Shown: positions 1 through 11,865, numbered from the stretch's first letter. The stretch: 64,000 nt of DNA from Prunus persica (GCF_000346465.2 NC_034011.1:2275677-2339676), one strand, 5' to 3'. The notes: generated by a model not told the origin, from the letters alone. Program-made: numbers and translations.

Positions 1-309
1 TTCTTCTGTCCATTGAACCAACACCAACACTCTCCACCTTCGTCTCTTTCTCAAGTTTTGAGTTCAAAGATTTTTCCTTTAGTCTTCTCAAAGAACAAGT
101 CCAACTTTCTTTACCACTTGGCCTCTTTAACTGTCTCTCTCTCTTCTTACCCATATTTAAGCCTCATTTCCCTTCGGTTCATCTAGAGAATTAATTTTCA
201 AAGCAAAACGCATTTCCCATCTGGGTTCTGCTCATTTCCTCAAAAACCCAAATTCCATTCTTGGGATTTATTAGGTAAAGCTCCAAGATTTAGCTGTGGA
301 CAACAACGA

Positions 310-1272
310 ATGACAATGGGAGAATCATCCCCTTTCGGTCGAACACTAGACGACTCAAACGCCGTACAGCTCACAGGAAAGATCATGATGATCGCCGTTC
401 TGGTTCTCTTCTTAGTAGTTGTCTTCGTCCTCTGCCTTCATCTCTACGCCAAATGGTACTGGTGGCGCGCCGATGACGACACCTCCGCTAACAACCAATC
501 TCGCCGCCGCCGCCGCCGCTTCGTTTTCGCCCCCGGCCAGGACACAGTTGCCACCGTGAGAAAAGGGCTCGACCCTCTGGTCCTCAAGTCCCTGCCAGTG
601 CTGGTGTTTCCTTCAGAGGACTTCAAAGATGGCCTTGAATGTGCAGTTTGTCTCTCTGAGCTTGTTCAGGGCGAGAAGGCCAGGCTGCTTCCGAAATGCA
701 GCCATGGCTTCCATGTTGATTGCATTGACATGTGGTTTCAGTCTCACTCCACGTGTCCAATCTGTCGTAACCCTGTTGCTCCTGAGAGCTCTGTTGATTC
801 TGGTGCTGCTGGTTCTTCATCTGCATTGGCAGAGAGTGATAGTGTTCAAATTCTATCACCAGCTGAGAGTTTGGCATCTGGGTTTTCAATAGAGGCTCCA
901 AATTTCCCAACAAATGTGTTGTTTTGGGGGAACCAGACCCAGGTGAGCGCTGGACCTGGTTCTGGTTTAGAAGAAGGCCCTTCATCACCACCCATGTGCC
1001 CATCTTCTTCATCTTCACCTTCATCTTCATCTGCTATTAGTAGGCCAGATGGGATGTTGGTGATTGATATACCAAGTCAAACCTCATTGGCATCACCTTC
1101 GCCTTCCCCTTCGCCTTCCGGCAATAGGTTCGCCGCCGATGAGGACTTGAAGTCTCCGGCTACGACGAGGTTGAGGTCACTCAAGAGGCTCTTGAGCAGA
1201 GATAGGAGGATAAGTCCCTGCAGTCCTAGTTCTGTTGATGTTGAACAAGGAGGAGGGAGAGGACAGAGTTAG
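310..1272 (+). CDS. ATL-family RING-H2 E3 ubiquitin ligase, single exon
   Basis: This 320-residue intronless protein has the ATL family layout. A hydrophobic segment at about residues 25-47 should anchor it in a membrane. A basic stretch with six arginines follows at 65-70, then the GLD motif ([13 protein letters not shown], residues 86-97), then a RING-H2 domain. The zinc ligands are visible as C111, C114, C130, H132, H135, C138, C149 and C152, with the W at 142 and the proline after C149 that contact E2 enzymes in this family. The C-terminal half is Ser/Pro-rich and probably disordered. ATL proteins transfer ubiquitin with UBC4/5-type E2s and often act in defence or carbon/nitrogen signalling; that role is family knowledge, not visible here. 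It resembles the ATL2/ATL3/ATL60 group. The start is the first ATG of the frame; a second ATG two codons on is equally possible. The window opens in its 5' leader, where an ATATTTAAG stretch near 147 may be the TATA box. Confidence 0.93.
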   Translation: MTMGESSPFGRTLDDSNAVQLTGKIMMIAVLVLFLVVVFVLCLHLYAKWYWWRADDDTSANNQSRRRRRRFVFAPGQDTVATVRKGLDPLVLKSLPVLVFPSEDFKDGLECAVCLSELVQGEKARLLPKCSHGFHVDCIDMWFQSHSTCPICRNPVAPESSVDSGAAGSSSALAESDSVQILSPAESLASGFSIEAPNFPTNVLFWGNQTQVSAGPGSGLEEGPSSPPMCPSSSSSPSSSSAISRPDGMLVIDIPSQTSLASPSPSPSPSGNRFAADEDLKSPATTRLRSLKRLLSRDRRISPCSPSSVDVEQGGGRGQS

Positions 1273-3084
1273 AAAGCAGAAATGCTCTAGATGCTTGCAC
1301 ATATGTGATAATTATTGATTTGAGATACCTATTTGGGATCAGGGAGATTTGGGAAGGAAATATTTTGGCGATGGGAATTTGCTGTTTGAGAGGGTCTGAT
1401 AGATGTGCAATCTTGCATCCCTGAGAATTGATTTAGGTTCTTTTGGAGATGAACATCAAGCATGTCTTATGTCAATTTTTTAATTTGCTCATTCTTCTTT
1501 TATTCTTGGAGAGAGAATCAAAAAGTGTAGCTTGAGATCTCTAAGCAGTCCTTCTGACCGCCTCTTATGCAACAAAGTTGTAATGTATATCTCTTACTTC
1601 AAACCAGAATTCGAACAATTTGTTTGAATTGAATGTATATTGTGTAAGCAAAATGCAGGCGCAGTCTGCCTCATTATGAATTTGATACCCTAAACCCTTT
1701 TTTTGGTAATGAAAAAGAAAAGAGGAGTTAAATTTCTTAACTTTTGTATTGTTTGGTTGGAAAAAAGTATAAATTTTCTCTTAATTCAATTGATTTTCTA
1801 AATTAAATTAGCAACCAAAATGCAGTACTTGGTGCATCTGATTTGATGCTGTGACATGGCTCAAAACTTTATCAATTCCCTCTTTGGCAATGACCTCATA
1901 AAGAAATACAACCACCTGCCTTGTCTATGGTGGTGAATTTTAAAAAGATGAATATAATTAAGAGCACCAACAACTAAGGCTTCATTTCTCTGTAAACAAA
2001 CATCATATGTTTTGTTATTATGCTATCAGTTTCTGTTCTGAGGCCAAACAAATGGTAAAAAGGCTTGTGATCCACCATATAGTGAGTTTGTTGATGCTAG
2101 TTGTATGGTACCTATAAGTCATCTTTAATGGTTTTTTTGCACGTGATAGGGATGGGTTTTTGGATGCTGAGGCTCATTCCAGAAGCTTCTAACAAAATAA
2201 CAGCAGCAAATGTATGAAGTAAGCATTTTTTCTTGTCATAATTAGGAAGGAGGAGGGCTATCCTCACACACACACAGTGCCATGGGCGATCAAACTGCAG
2301 ACCACTAACCTGCATGCTGACATCTCTACCATTGGGCTAAGACCCCATTGGCGGATGAAGCATTTGCAGAAATATTAAAAGCTAATTTCTTGGGCAAGTA
2401 TAGTTTATCTCTTTCAGCAGAAGCATTTTATATGAGGCATTGTTGGGCAAGTATAGTTTCCCTCTTAAAAGCTAATTTCTTTTTACTAAAAATAGGCTTC
2501 CTGCTGATTGGCCAAAAATTACTTCTTTTCAACTGCTCAGCATGACACATGAATAGAGAAATTATGAAGATATAGTTGAAGTTTGAATGAAAACATCAAA
2601 AACACTGTCCAGAACAATTTGAACATTCTCTAAGTTTGGTTTGATAGATAATCAAGGGCATATGCAATTTTTGCTACACAGATAATTGCTTCCTTTGATT
2701 ACTGACAAACCACAAGAAATGAAATCAATACAAGGCTAAATTGACTTGGCTGCCAAGGATTCAAATTTCTGTTTTAGATAAAACACAATAACATAACACC
2801 TAAAGGATCTGCAGCTTTTTCCATATCCTTGGATGATTCAAATTCAACCAAGATGTAGAAAATTCCCAAGTTTCTTCCATTTGATGATCCAACTACATTT
2901 CCATGGCAACCCATTCATTGTAGAGTCCATAAGTTCACTGCACTTCAGCAAAATTGTCATATTAGAGTTTCTTGTTCTTGCCACCAACACTTACCACCAT
3001 ATAGTTTCATGATTTAGTTGAACTTCTTCCATGATGCAGAAAGGTTAAGATTCAATTCTCTATAGCCAACTTCTTCATGACATT
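1273..3084. other. Intergenic: ATL 3' region, then gene-poor sequence
   Basis: The first 400 bases are probably the 3' UTR of the ATL gene. The rest is AT-rich and shows no conserved reading frame. A SINE-like relic lies at 2225-2347. The part next to 3085 should contain the 3' UTR of the minus-strand gene that ends there. Confidence 0.6.
2225..2347 (-). repeat. tRNA-derived SINE relic
   Basis: On the minus strand the sequence reads TTAGCCCAATGGTAGAGA, a perfect match to the RNA polymerase III A box (TRGYNNARNGG). About 40 bases later comes a weaker B-box-like GTTTGATCGCCC, then a (TG)n tract. This is the head of a tRNA-derived SINE. I see no clear poly-A tail or target duplication, so it is probably an old copy. 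Confidence 0.5.
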
Positions 3085-4069
3085 CTATGTCACCAGATAA
3101 ACAGGCCCATAGGTTTTAACAACTTGAGGGCTGCCATTGTTGTCAAGACACACATAGGGTATTGCATTGTCTGATCTCTTTGTGGGGTTGAAAAGACTGG
3201 CGATAGGCCCAGATGTCGGACGCCGGTGCCTACCATCCGTAACCTTGCCGGTGCCATACACTGGACCAGAAACATTTGTCCGCCTTGTATTAGAAACATG
3301 AGATATGGTTTCTGGTTTTATGCTAGTTTTGTTCATTTTATCTCCTTTCAACCATGGAAATAGAAACTTTTTCCATGATTTCTTCTTCTTCTCTTGGCCC
3401 AATCTTCTTTCTCCACCTTCTCCTGGATAGCCTGATGATTTCTGGAAGTCTGCCTCTACTGCGTAGTGTTTTGCTTCTTCCAGAAACTGACCATTTTTAA
3501 AATTTTAAAACTAGATAAAATTAGCAAAGAGAATGTGCAATGTGACATTGAATAACAAACTTTTCTTTTCAGGCCAAAAAATGACAAACTCAGATTTGAT
3601 ATCTAACCCTGTACAATACAATAGCTACAAAAATTAAAGTAGAGGCTGAGGAAGTTCTATAATGATGATCATGTCTTGGACATGTGGTTTTGACATGTAT
3701 TCAATTTTTTTTAATAGTCTAGATTTTGAGTTCATTAATAAAATTGAATTGATACATATGTTATGATCATAGTGGTTTTTTCTCTTTCAACAAAGTAGTT
3801 TTTATTTCTTAATGGGGCGGGTTGGGGAGAGACTGAAATGGGGAATCCCTAATTGAATATTGCGGGTATAAAGACGGGAATGGGGGAAAATGCTTAAAAT
3901 GGCATACCCACCCCTGATTCGACCCATTGCCATCTCTACGAGCAACAATACATATGAAGACAAGTTGACAAACATCAAATCATCTAACCTGATAAAAGTC
4001 AGCCTGAGGATCAAATCCATTGCCTTCATGTTCCATGTCATACTTTGGGTGCACAGGAGATTTCTTCAT
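3085..4069 (-). CDS. Conserved plant protein of unknown function, 160 aa, two exons
   Basis: Exon 1 is 4069..3989 (27 codons, MKKSPVHPKYD...FYQ) and exon 2 is 3486..3085 (133 codons plus stop). The donor CAG|gttaga and acceptor gtcag|TTT join in phase 0 and give FYQ-FLEEAKHYAVEA. The protein is basic in the middle (QEKKKKSWKKFLFPWLKGDK), has no signal peptide or membrane segment, and ends in a stretch rich in Gly, Thr, Arg and Pro with the motif GPVYGTG and a C-terminal YGPVYLVT. I recall similar short Arabidopsis proteins that begin MKKSPVHPKYDMEHEG and have no assigned function. The KKSWKKFL segment could be an amphipathic basic helix, which is inference. A 5' UTR exon may lie upstream toward 4630. 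Confidence 0.8.
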
Positions 4070-5040
4070 AGTTGCCTAAATAAAAAGAGGAACAAGGATA
4101 ACAATCTAGGAAAGTTTGCAATTGATGACTTATAATTTATAAAGACCATTAAATGAAATGAAATTCTCCTCCGGCTCTACCTTCAGTTGAAGAAGACCAA
4201 AACAGCCAGAAAGCTCTGAAACTTAAAGTGGTCCATTGTTCTTGCAAGCATTTATCAGAAAGGCAGAGAGCCAACCACCTTTGTAGAAAACCCAAATGAA
4301 ATTACTACTTAAAGACCATATTGGTGATGGGAAATCAAATCAGACATGGTAGTTGAAATGGCAGTGTTAAGTTTCTCTCTCTTTCCATAATGCTTAAGAA
4401 AGCCGGACAAGATATATACAGCAAGCAAGCAAGCATCAATATGAACCAAAAGTGACACACAACATGAGCAACATACTTAAAGCAGCTCATTTGATAAGGC
4501 AAACGTATCAGATTCTAATTAAGCACTTGAAAACCAAACGCATTATCACTTAAGGCAAACATTAATTAATCACTGTTTTATGAACTTTACAGTGGATTAA
4601 ACAACCCCACACGAAAAGAAGAAAGATACCTTTTGTCATGGGGACTGGGTCATGTAGGATTGCGCTAAATGCGGAGCATGTTTCGGGGGCTTTGACGACA
4701 TCTCTGGCAAAAGTTTTTGGAGGGAAAAGCTAAGTAGATCTCCCTCCTCCATTTATGGCGTGCAGCAAGGAGCTGTCTGCTTCAGTGCTATTTGTCCACA
4801 AAACAAAACCAAGTATTAAAAAATAGTAAGAAAGAAAGAAAAAGTAATTTGCTTCAGTACACTGCTCTTATGAACCAGGCCAGAGGCAAGCAACCTTAGC
4901 TTATTTGGATCAAGCCATTTAATTATTTTATAAACTAAAAAGCCATTGACAGTCTGCAGCAAAATACAATCAAATGTGACTGTCACTGTTTACTGTGGCT
5001 TCGAATGTAGAGTCGAACATTTTTCTTCATTCTTTCTTTG

Positions 5041-5144
5041 TGGCATGTTTACTAATCCATAATCGGGTGAGGGGGGATTGAATTGAGAAGAGTCAGAATC
5101 CAACTCCTTATTTTGATTCCGATTACGGATTAGTGAACATGCCA
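5041..5144. mobile_element. Short palindromic MITE
   Basis: Its ends are inverted copies: TGGCATGTTTACTAATCCAT at the left, and the complement of TGGCATGTTCACTAATCCGT at the right. About 25 bp per arm match with few mismatches, around a spacer of about 50 bp. No target duplication is obvious, so the superfamily is unassigned. Confidence 0.65.
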
Positions 5145-5529
5145 TTAATGCATTAATGCAATGATTTTGAAGCCTACCTCAGGTTTAGGTGTAAAATTAT
5201 ACTTTTGAATTGATAAATGGCAACATCTTTCATGAAACATGGGAATCAAAGTTATGGATTTTGTGGGGTTTAGCTTTTATACAATCAAAGTTACAAACTT
5301 TTAACCAAAGTCATCACCTTTGCTCTACGTCATCGCATACATGTTGCAATCATGGAATGGATTGTTCTACTTCCCTTTTGTTTCACACTTCTCAACCTTA
5401 TTAGTGAAGAATAGTTTAGTAGCTGAAACGAGGAAAAGAAAATCTAGAAAATGAAGAGCCAGGGACAAAAACGAGTTTTCAGTTTACTCTAAAACCTGAA
5501 ATGAGCTTTCAGATCATTACTTTATATGC

Positions 5530-5554
5530 GAGAGAGAGAGAGAGAGAGAGAGAG
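5530..5554. repeat. (GA)n microsatellite
   Basis: An uninterrupted GA dinucleotide tract of about 12 units. Confidence 0.95.
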
Positions 5555-5824
5555 CCAACCCAAAGTTGAAACAGAAACTCCACTAAAGTTGAAATAACAT
5601 CACAAGCATGTCATGTTTGAACATTGACAAACAACGACCAAACATTGACATAGAAGGAAAAACATCAGCCAAGCGATTCAACTGACCTTAGTATCAACCT
5701 CCTATACAAAATTATATTAGATACAAGATAAACCTAAAGGAGTATTTGGAACAAGTCCACTCGACTTGCAAAACGTTTTATGTCCATGGGACCCCAATAA
5801 ATTTTCTACTAGGGCTGTACGATA

Positions 5825-8800
5825 CTAAAGTTGAAGTAGAGGCAGCGCCATTACAACACCGAAGACGGAAATTAGCAACAACATCATCCAGGTTGGGAAG
5901 GACTGCTTTTTGTTTTTCCTCGCCTCCTTTAAAGCATCTAGTCTTTTCATACCTCCTGTTGAGTCATCAACCTTTTCCAACAAGGGCCTGGAATTTTCTT
6001 GAGATAGCTCAGATGACACCCGCTCTGTAATAAGCTGCTCAGAAAGCTGCTGCTGGTTATACTTCTCCACATACTCGGGAAAGATTTTCCGGAATGTTGG
6101 ACTGTTTCCATAGAAAATTGTTAGACAGTATAATACAGATTCAAACTTGTCACATAGAACACCAGAAACAAGCTCAAAAGTGGAGTACCCACACTAGGGT
6201 CAGAACAAGAAGCATGGGACGCTCGACCGCAACAATGTATGAACATATTTTACTTTTGCCCTTGTGTGGCTTATATCATCAAAAGATAGAGAATATGAAA
6301 CAAACTGTAGCAGGTCCAACAGACTTACTTTTTAGAGTTAAACGCAAGAGAAGCCTTTGCCAAACGTTGCTTCTCAGCAGTAGTAGTGTTCACACTGCCG
6401 GTAGTGGGACTGTTGTCCATCTGCATTAGAAAAGAGAAATTGAAACATTAAAGATGCTTCAAAGATATGCCAACAAAAGGATGTGAATTTCCCAACCAAA
6501 GATAACTATTAAATCTAAATAAGAAAGTATTATCTGTTAAAAAATAAGAACATGTTACAACAGAAAAAGATTGGCTGAACTACTGAAATATGCAGGAGAA
6601 GGGACATAAATCATCAAAGTTTGTTTATATTTAAAAATACAGCTACCTATACTTTGAGTACCATCCAAACAGATTAAACTCTACTAGGATCGCATCAGGA
6701 AGTTATCACAATTTTTGCTAAGCAAATAGAACTAAGGCAAAAATAAATTAGCATGCAAAAGAGGCACAATCATCTCACCATAAATGAAAGAAGCCCTGTA
6801 AGTATGCTGCATTTGTGAAGAACAGATGTTAGTGGAATTACAACTTACCACAAGTATAACATAAACAATAGAAACTCGCTAACAAGAGAAAGCACACAAA
6901 TATAATTAACATAAAAAATAAATAAAAAGCTCCTTCTAAACCCAGATGTGTCTAACCTTGACACAGACCACATTGGATTCCAACTTTCAGGATGGACTGC
7001 AAAGAAGCATAGGTAGACATGAAGTTAGTTATTTAAAAACAAAAAAGCACACTCGCACACAAAAAGAAACATTCTATTTCAAAAAGAACTCCATAAAACT
7101 TACAATCACTCATAGACAAACAAATTTTCTTCTGAGTCATGAATCTTCCATTGGGAGTAGTCATACTACAGACAGGAAGTAAAGTGTAATTTAGAATCAA
7201 CAAAGTGAATGTACACATAAAACAATTGCATGCTCAGAAACACAATATTTCTCATAAACATTAAAAAATAAATTTTCTTCATAATTTTGGCATACAAAAA
7301 GTACATACCTGATTCCTGGTGGTTTATATGGATATTCTGGAGGAAACTTGATCTTTCCATAGTAAAATCCACCTATAATGCGTAGAGCAAATTCAAAGCC
7401 AAAAGCAGAAAAGCTAAGCTTTGATATCAAACCAAATGACTAATTTATGTAAAGTACCAAATATCACACACCAAATACAGAAAAAGGTGGGGTGTAACGT
7501 AAGACAAACCTGCAAAAGGTGTTCCTTCACTTCCCTCCAACACGTAGTCTGAAGCATGAGATATAAAGAGTAAAGATTAAAATCCCCAAACAAAATGAAA
7601 TAAATTATAATATGACGTAGATAACTGTACCTACACACTTAGAAATACTATAGAAGAAGGATTATGAGAAGGATGAATTACACAAAAAACAGATTTATCG
7701 TGTGTCTGCTTTAGATTCTACACTTCCAATATGACTAGAAGTATGGTGGCACATCACTAAAATCCTTAAATTAACATAAACAAACCCTAGAACTGGCATT
7801 TAATGCTAGTTAATAGGGAAAATACCAAAAATGCTCAAACCCGGCATAAATTATAAGGAAGTTTGACAAATCCTATTTCCACTGTACTAGACTGAAATTT
7901 CAAGAAAGCAGGAGATTGAGGAAATTTCGGTTGCACTTCAAGCGTCATAATTTTTTTACAATGCTGGTCAATGCTGTAACAATGCCTTAACTGATTTCGC
8001 AAACTGTGATTCTCATGCCACATCTTGCTCAAAGTTTTAGGCACATATAATCAAATGAAATTCACCTTATTTACTTACTAAATATTGGAACCACAACTCT
8101 TTGTCTTGCTGATATAAAGAGAGCCAAAATGTCACTCGAAACTCAAATTTTCATATAGCGTTTTTTAATTGATACAAATTACAAATACACCAAGAAAAAT
8201 CCTATTTGAATTTAAAGGAAGTCAGTTGTGAATAAACTTACGCCATTCGAGAATATCATTTGGCGAAGGACGGGCCACAATATGAGAAACTGGTTCCTGT
8301 ACGTCGGCATATAGCACTATTAGCAACATCCAGAAGGATAAAACATAATAAAGTTCCAGGGTAGTCAAAAGGAGACATCAATTCTTAAACTAATGCACAT
8401 ATATCGGCTATAGTTCCAAACCTAAGAGAAAAACAATAGCACTCGCACATATATCAGCTATGGTTCCAGACCTATGAGAAAAATAATAGCAATTAATCTG
8501 TTCAACAATACAAAAATTACAAAATACACGGAGAGGAGCCAAACTCCATAACATGATGCGATCAAGAAACTAAGAAAAAAAAAACAAAAGGAGAGATTTA
8601 ACTGTCCAATTTATGAATGTAACAAGACCAAAAGATAACACTAAAAGTATATAACAGAACCATATACTGATATCGCAGTGAAACATCAGAATATATACAC
8701 TGGTCAAGCAAGCAAATTTAATCACAAAGAACATAATTAGGATCTAAATGATATGAACTGATTATAACAGAGATTTGAAAACAAGTTGAGACGAACAAAA

Positions 8801-8867
8801 GAAGTCATACTTTGCAGAGTGCTCTATATTCCTTCTGGAGGCGCTTGACACATGCTTTCTCCGCCAT
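5825..8867 (-). CDS. UBC34: ER tail-anchored ubiquitin-conjugating enzyme E2, UBC33/34 type
   Basis: Nine coding exons (8867..8811, 8296..8242, 7548..7510, 7372..7309, 7165..7104, 6996..6957, 6806..6779, 6420..6329, 6101..5825) join in frame into 237 residues, the length I recall for Arabidopsis UBC34. The UBC fold opens with MAEKACVKRLQKEYRALCK. The catalytic cysteine is C87 in QKKICLSMSDFHPESWNP. TPNGRF at residues 75-80 replaces the HPN motif, as is usual in the Ubc6/UBE2J2 group. A charged linker leads to a C-terminal membrane anchor (PTWMMLLLISVFGVVMALPL, about 215-234), which leaves the catalytic domain in the cytosol at the ER. Family members serve ER-associated degradation. A 5' UTR intron is likely: a leader exon near 9500-9376 ends CATCAG|gttttg. 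UBC33 and UBC34 cannot be told apart here. Confidence 0.95.
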
Positions 8868-10807
8868 TTCACAAAAATTGTAGCGAATAATATAATACTG
8901 AACTTCTTTGGTTTCAAATGTTATTACCAGTTCTCTGATAAACATAGAAGAAAATAACACACAAAGTCAGATTCTTATGAAGCAATCAACTTTACAGATC
9001 AAAGTGAGAATGTATTAAATTAAACCATTTACTGGACAAAAATACATATAAATTTAGTATAATCAACAAGTTGTCAATTTAACGTTCAATTAGAATTTAT
9101 GGTTTTAGCATAGAAAATCCCAATATAAAAAAATTGCCAACTCCAATTGCAATCTCTACATTTCACCCTCTTCATTTATCTGTTTAATTAAACTATATTA
9201 ACAACAAACCCAAACATCAATTCCTAATGTCAAGCACCAAACTTTAAGCCTTACGAATTCAACCAAGCAATAAAACTCAACATTTAAAAACTAAAAATTC
9301 ACAAAAAATACATATAGAACGGTTATGCAGGAACGTAGATCCGAAACGAGAAAAAATTGAATTTGGAGCAAAACCTGATGAGATCGGCCTTTGGGAGATA
9401 AGCAAGAGACCTCGATCGCACATGTATGTGTTTACGAAGACAATTGCAGCTGAAAGCAGAAGGACGACGTCGTATTCAGCGATTTCCAATTTAACGATGT
9501 TTTCAAAGGCGTTATTTGTTAAGTCAGTGCCCCCCCGGCAGTCTCAGCTCCTACCCTTCTGCGAATGAGGTCGGCTGCTTTTTAAGGGTAGTTTAGTCAA
9601 CCTAGATGAGATGCGCTCGCTTTTCTTTTCTTTTTTTTTTTGGGGGCTCTTCTTAAAAAATAGAACTCCCAAATATTCAGGAAATAAAATTCCAAGAAAA
9701 AAAGGGCAATAATACAGGAATGATAAATCAAGTACAATCATATAATGGGATTTACACGTGTTCAATACACACACCACAAAAACATTATATCCAATTTTCA
9801 GTCAATATATCTCAAATTTTTTAATTTATGTTTTATTGGAAAATCTTTTTTTTTTTTTTTTGCGCTACAATGATGGTTGCTAGTCATAATCTAACGTGTC
9901 GGCATATTTCTGTTTTTAATATGGCCAGAGTAAATAAAGTAAGGTTGAGAATTAGTTTGAATGGAGTAAAACTTGCATGTAACATATTTCTTACTCATTT
10001 CTATCTCCCTCCCACATCAAATGATCATGTGGGCTAAAGTTTTATATAAAAAGTAAGAATTAGGGTGAGATACAGCCCGCCCATTTCTCGATTTGCCATG
10101 ACGTACATTGTGACCTGTTGAGCTTTCTTTCCAGAAGTGGCAAACTTCCCTCTGTTCCTCTCCATTAGGAAATCTCTATCTTCAGTTATTTTAATCATTG
10201 GTAAATGGAAACAATCTCTCTGTTGATCCTTATTATTACTTACTGATCAAGAAAATTATGGAGAACAAGAAAAAAGACAACACAAACATAATAAAAAGGC
10301 AATACCACAAGATCCAAGAGCTTCCTCAAAAGAGTACAAAAAAGGTGCCAAGCCAACTAGTTTCAGTCATCAGCGGCTGTTATCATATTTCTAGATCCAA
10401 CACTGTCCCAGTAAACAAGTACGTACCAGTGTCTAATCACTAATAACATTATAATAAACAACTCTTTTAGCTTCCCAAAAACAACATTGCTACTATTAAT
10501 ATTAAAATCACGTGCCTCATCACATGACCCCAATTGCAGAAAATTGCAAATTAAAAAATAAAAATATAAGGTGGATACATGATACATCATCATTTTCTTC
10601 TCCAAAATCTGCAGGTCAGAGTTGCAGCATGTAACAGTCAAAGTTGAGCACATGATCCCACTGATATCAGATCCCAATTGGGATTTTTCCTTCTTTTTTT
10701 TTTGGAACATAAATTTTGGTATATAAATCAAAGACTAGACCATCATTTCATTTCATATCTAATCATAGGGTTCAAGTTTATCTATCTTCTTCACACTCAC
10801 TGAGCAG
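8868..10807. other. UBC leader region and promoter of the peptide gene (divergent)
   Basis: 8868-9500 holds the probable 5' UTR intron and leader exon of the minus-strand UBC gene. Beyond it lie T-rich and C-rich simple tracts (9530-9540, 9850-9860). From about 10440 the DNA is the promoter of the peptide gene at 10808, with a TATATAAAT box at 10720-10728 and a CACGTG G-box at 10510. The same promoter motifs recur about 970 bp downstream in the duplicated copy. Confidence 0.55.
10720..10728 (+). promoter_or_regulatory. TATA box of the secreted-peptide gene
   Basis: TATATAAAT lies 80 bp before the ATG at 10808, a normal plant spacing for a short leader. Confidence 0.55.
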
Positions 10808-11180
10808 ATGAATATGAAGACTTGGTCTAGAGTTCTAGCTGCTCTGGCTCTTGCTCTTTCCATGGTGCTCTCAACATGGCCTGATATTGCAACAGCACAA
10901 GCTCGTCCATTAACTTCTGCTTCTGCCTCTGCATCGAAAAAAGCAGCTTCTGCATCTTCATCACAAGGTCTTGAAGATTTGGAGGCGAAGAAGAAGAACC
11001 CGTATATGCAAGTTGGCTCAAGCTTTAGAAGAATACCACCAAGCACTTCAAATCCCACACAGAACAAGTAAAGTATACTTCCAAGCTCTTTCATGCCTCT
11101 CTCTATCTCCAACACTTGAAGATTTCCCATAATTGACCTCAGTTGCCTTGCTTTCTTTTTCCAGGTCCAATCCTCCATAA
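10808..11180 (+). CDS. Candidate secreted signalling-peptide precursor, 91 aa
   Basis: The protein begins with a clear signal peptide (MNMKTWSRVLAALALALSMVL...ATA-QA, cleavage near residue 31), then a low-complexity Ser/Ala/Lys spacer, an acidic patch (GLEDLE), a basic KKK, and a conserved-looking C-terminus: NPYMQVGSSFRRIPPSTSNP followed by TQNK. Exon 1 is 10808..11067. A donor AA|gtaaag and acceptor ttccag|G give a 16-base exon 2 (11165..11180) that adds SNPP. Without splicing a stop follows TQNK at once. This architecture is typical of plant post-translationally processed peptide hormones. The core RRIPPSxSNP is loosely CLE-like (RRVPxGPNP), but the Gly is missing and spacing is one residue longer, so I do not assign it to CLE. 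The C-terminus recurs in the pseudogene at 11760-11850, which helps mark it as the functional part. Confidence 0.72.
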
Positions 11181-11429
11181 GGTGGCTGTAAGTGGAAGTA
11201 CAGAACATTAAGGGTATCTAGCTAGCTAGCTTTCTCCCTCATTCATTTTTAGACCACTTGTAATGCAACTGCAGTTTTGCTACCTAGCTAAGGTTTTGTT
11301 AGCTCTGATTTTGAGTGTAAATTTGTAGTCTTTTTGTGATGTATATATAGAAGAATAACATGTTTCTGTTACAAATACAAAAGGATTGAGAAACAAGATC
11401 AAATGTTTTCTCCTCAATTTTGGTTTGAA

Positions 11430-11865
11430 ACCACTGCCTAGTCACTGATACGTAAGAATAATATCATACTGTTAACATTGTTATCACGTGCCTGATCACG
11501 TGACCCTTTATTGAAATATATATCTCACCGTTTTGGCCAAAGCATACAGCTCAGAGTTGCATTATGCAACTGAGAGTTTAGCACATGATTCCGCTGATAT
11601 CAGATCCAAATTTGGTTTATTTTTTCACCTATTTTCGCATCAGAAATTTAGTTTGAAATCAACGACTAACACATCTATGATAATTACACAATGGATCATA
11701 AACACCTATTTTTTCACCTATTTTTGCACCATTTGTGTAATCACATCATAAACACCACGGCAAGGAAGAACCCTTATAAAAGCAGGTTGGCTCGTCCTTC
11801 TGAAGGACGCCGCCAAATCCAATTCCTCCTTCATAGATGTCTGAAAGAGAGGAAGTACAGAACCA
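11430..11865 (+). pseudogene. Decayed tandem copy of the secreted-peptide gene
   Basis: Bases 11440-11620 repeat the promoter of the gene at 10808: both have a TCACGTGCCT...GATCACGTGACC-like block, then CAGAGTTGCA, then GCACATGATYCC(A/G)CTGATATCAGATCC. The signal-peptide exon is not recognisable. From 11760 the C-terminal part returns as AAGAACCCTTAT and then QVGSSF-stop-RTPPNP, where AGA has become TGA, after a frame shift relative to NPY. The 3' block GGAAGTACAGAAC also matches. No intron is visible in this copy, either deleted with part of the exon or lost. The duplicated promoter argues for a DNA-level tandem duplication, not a retrocopy. Confidence 0.7.

Larger units (their letters stand above)
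4070..5824. other. Intergenic, leader of the 160-aa gene and a MITE
   Basis: The left part should hold the promoter and 5' UTR of the minus-strand gene ending at 4069. A 104-bp palindromic MITE sits at 5041-5144 and a (GA)n microsatellite at 5530-5554. The right 200 bases probably include the 3' UTR of the UBC gene. No further gene is supported. Confidence 0.5.

Noticed and set aside
623..1030. Minus-strand 135-aa frame opposite the ATL gene
   Set aside because: A shadow of the Ser/Pro-rich coding region; no family features.
10363..10731. Minus-strand 122-aa frame in the peptide-gene promoter
   Set aside because: AT-rich random frame; the same DNA is better explained as a duplicated promoter.
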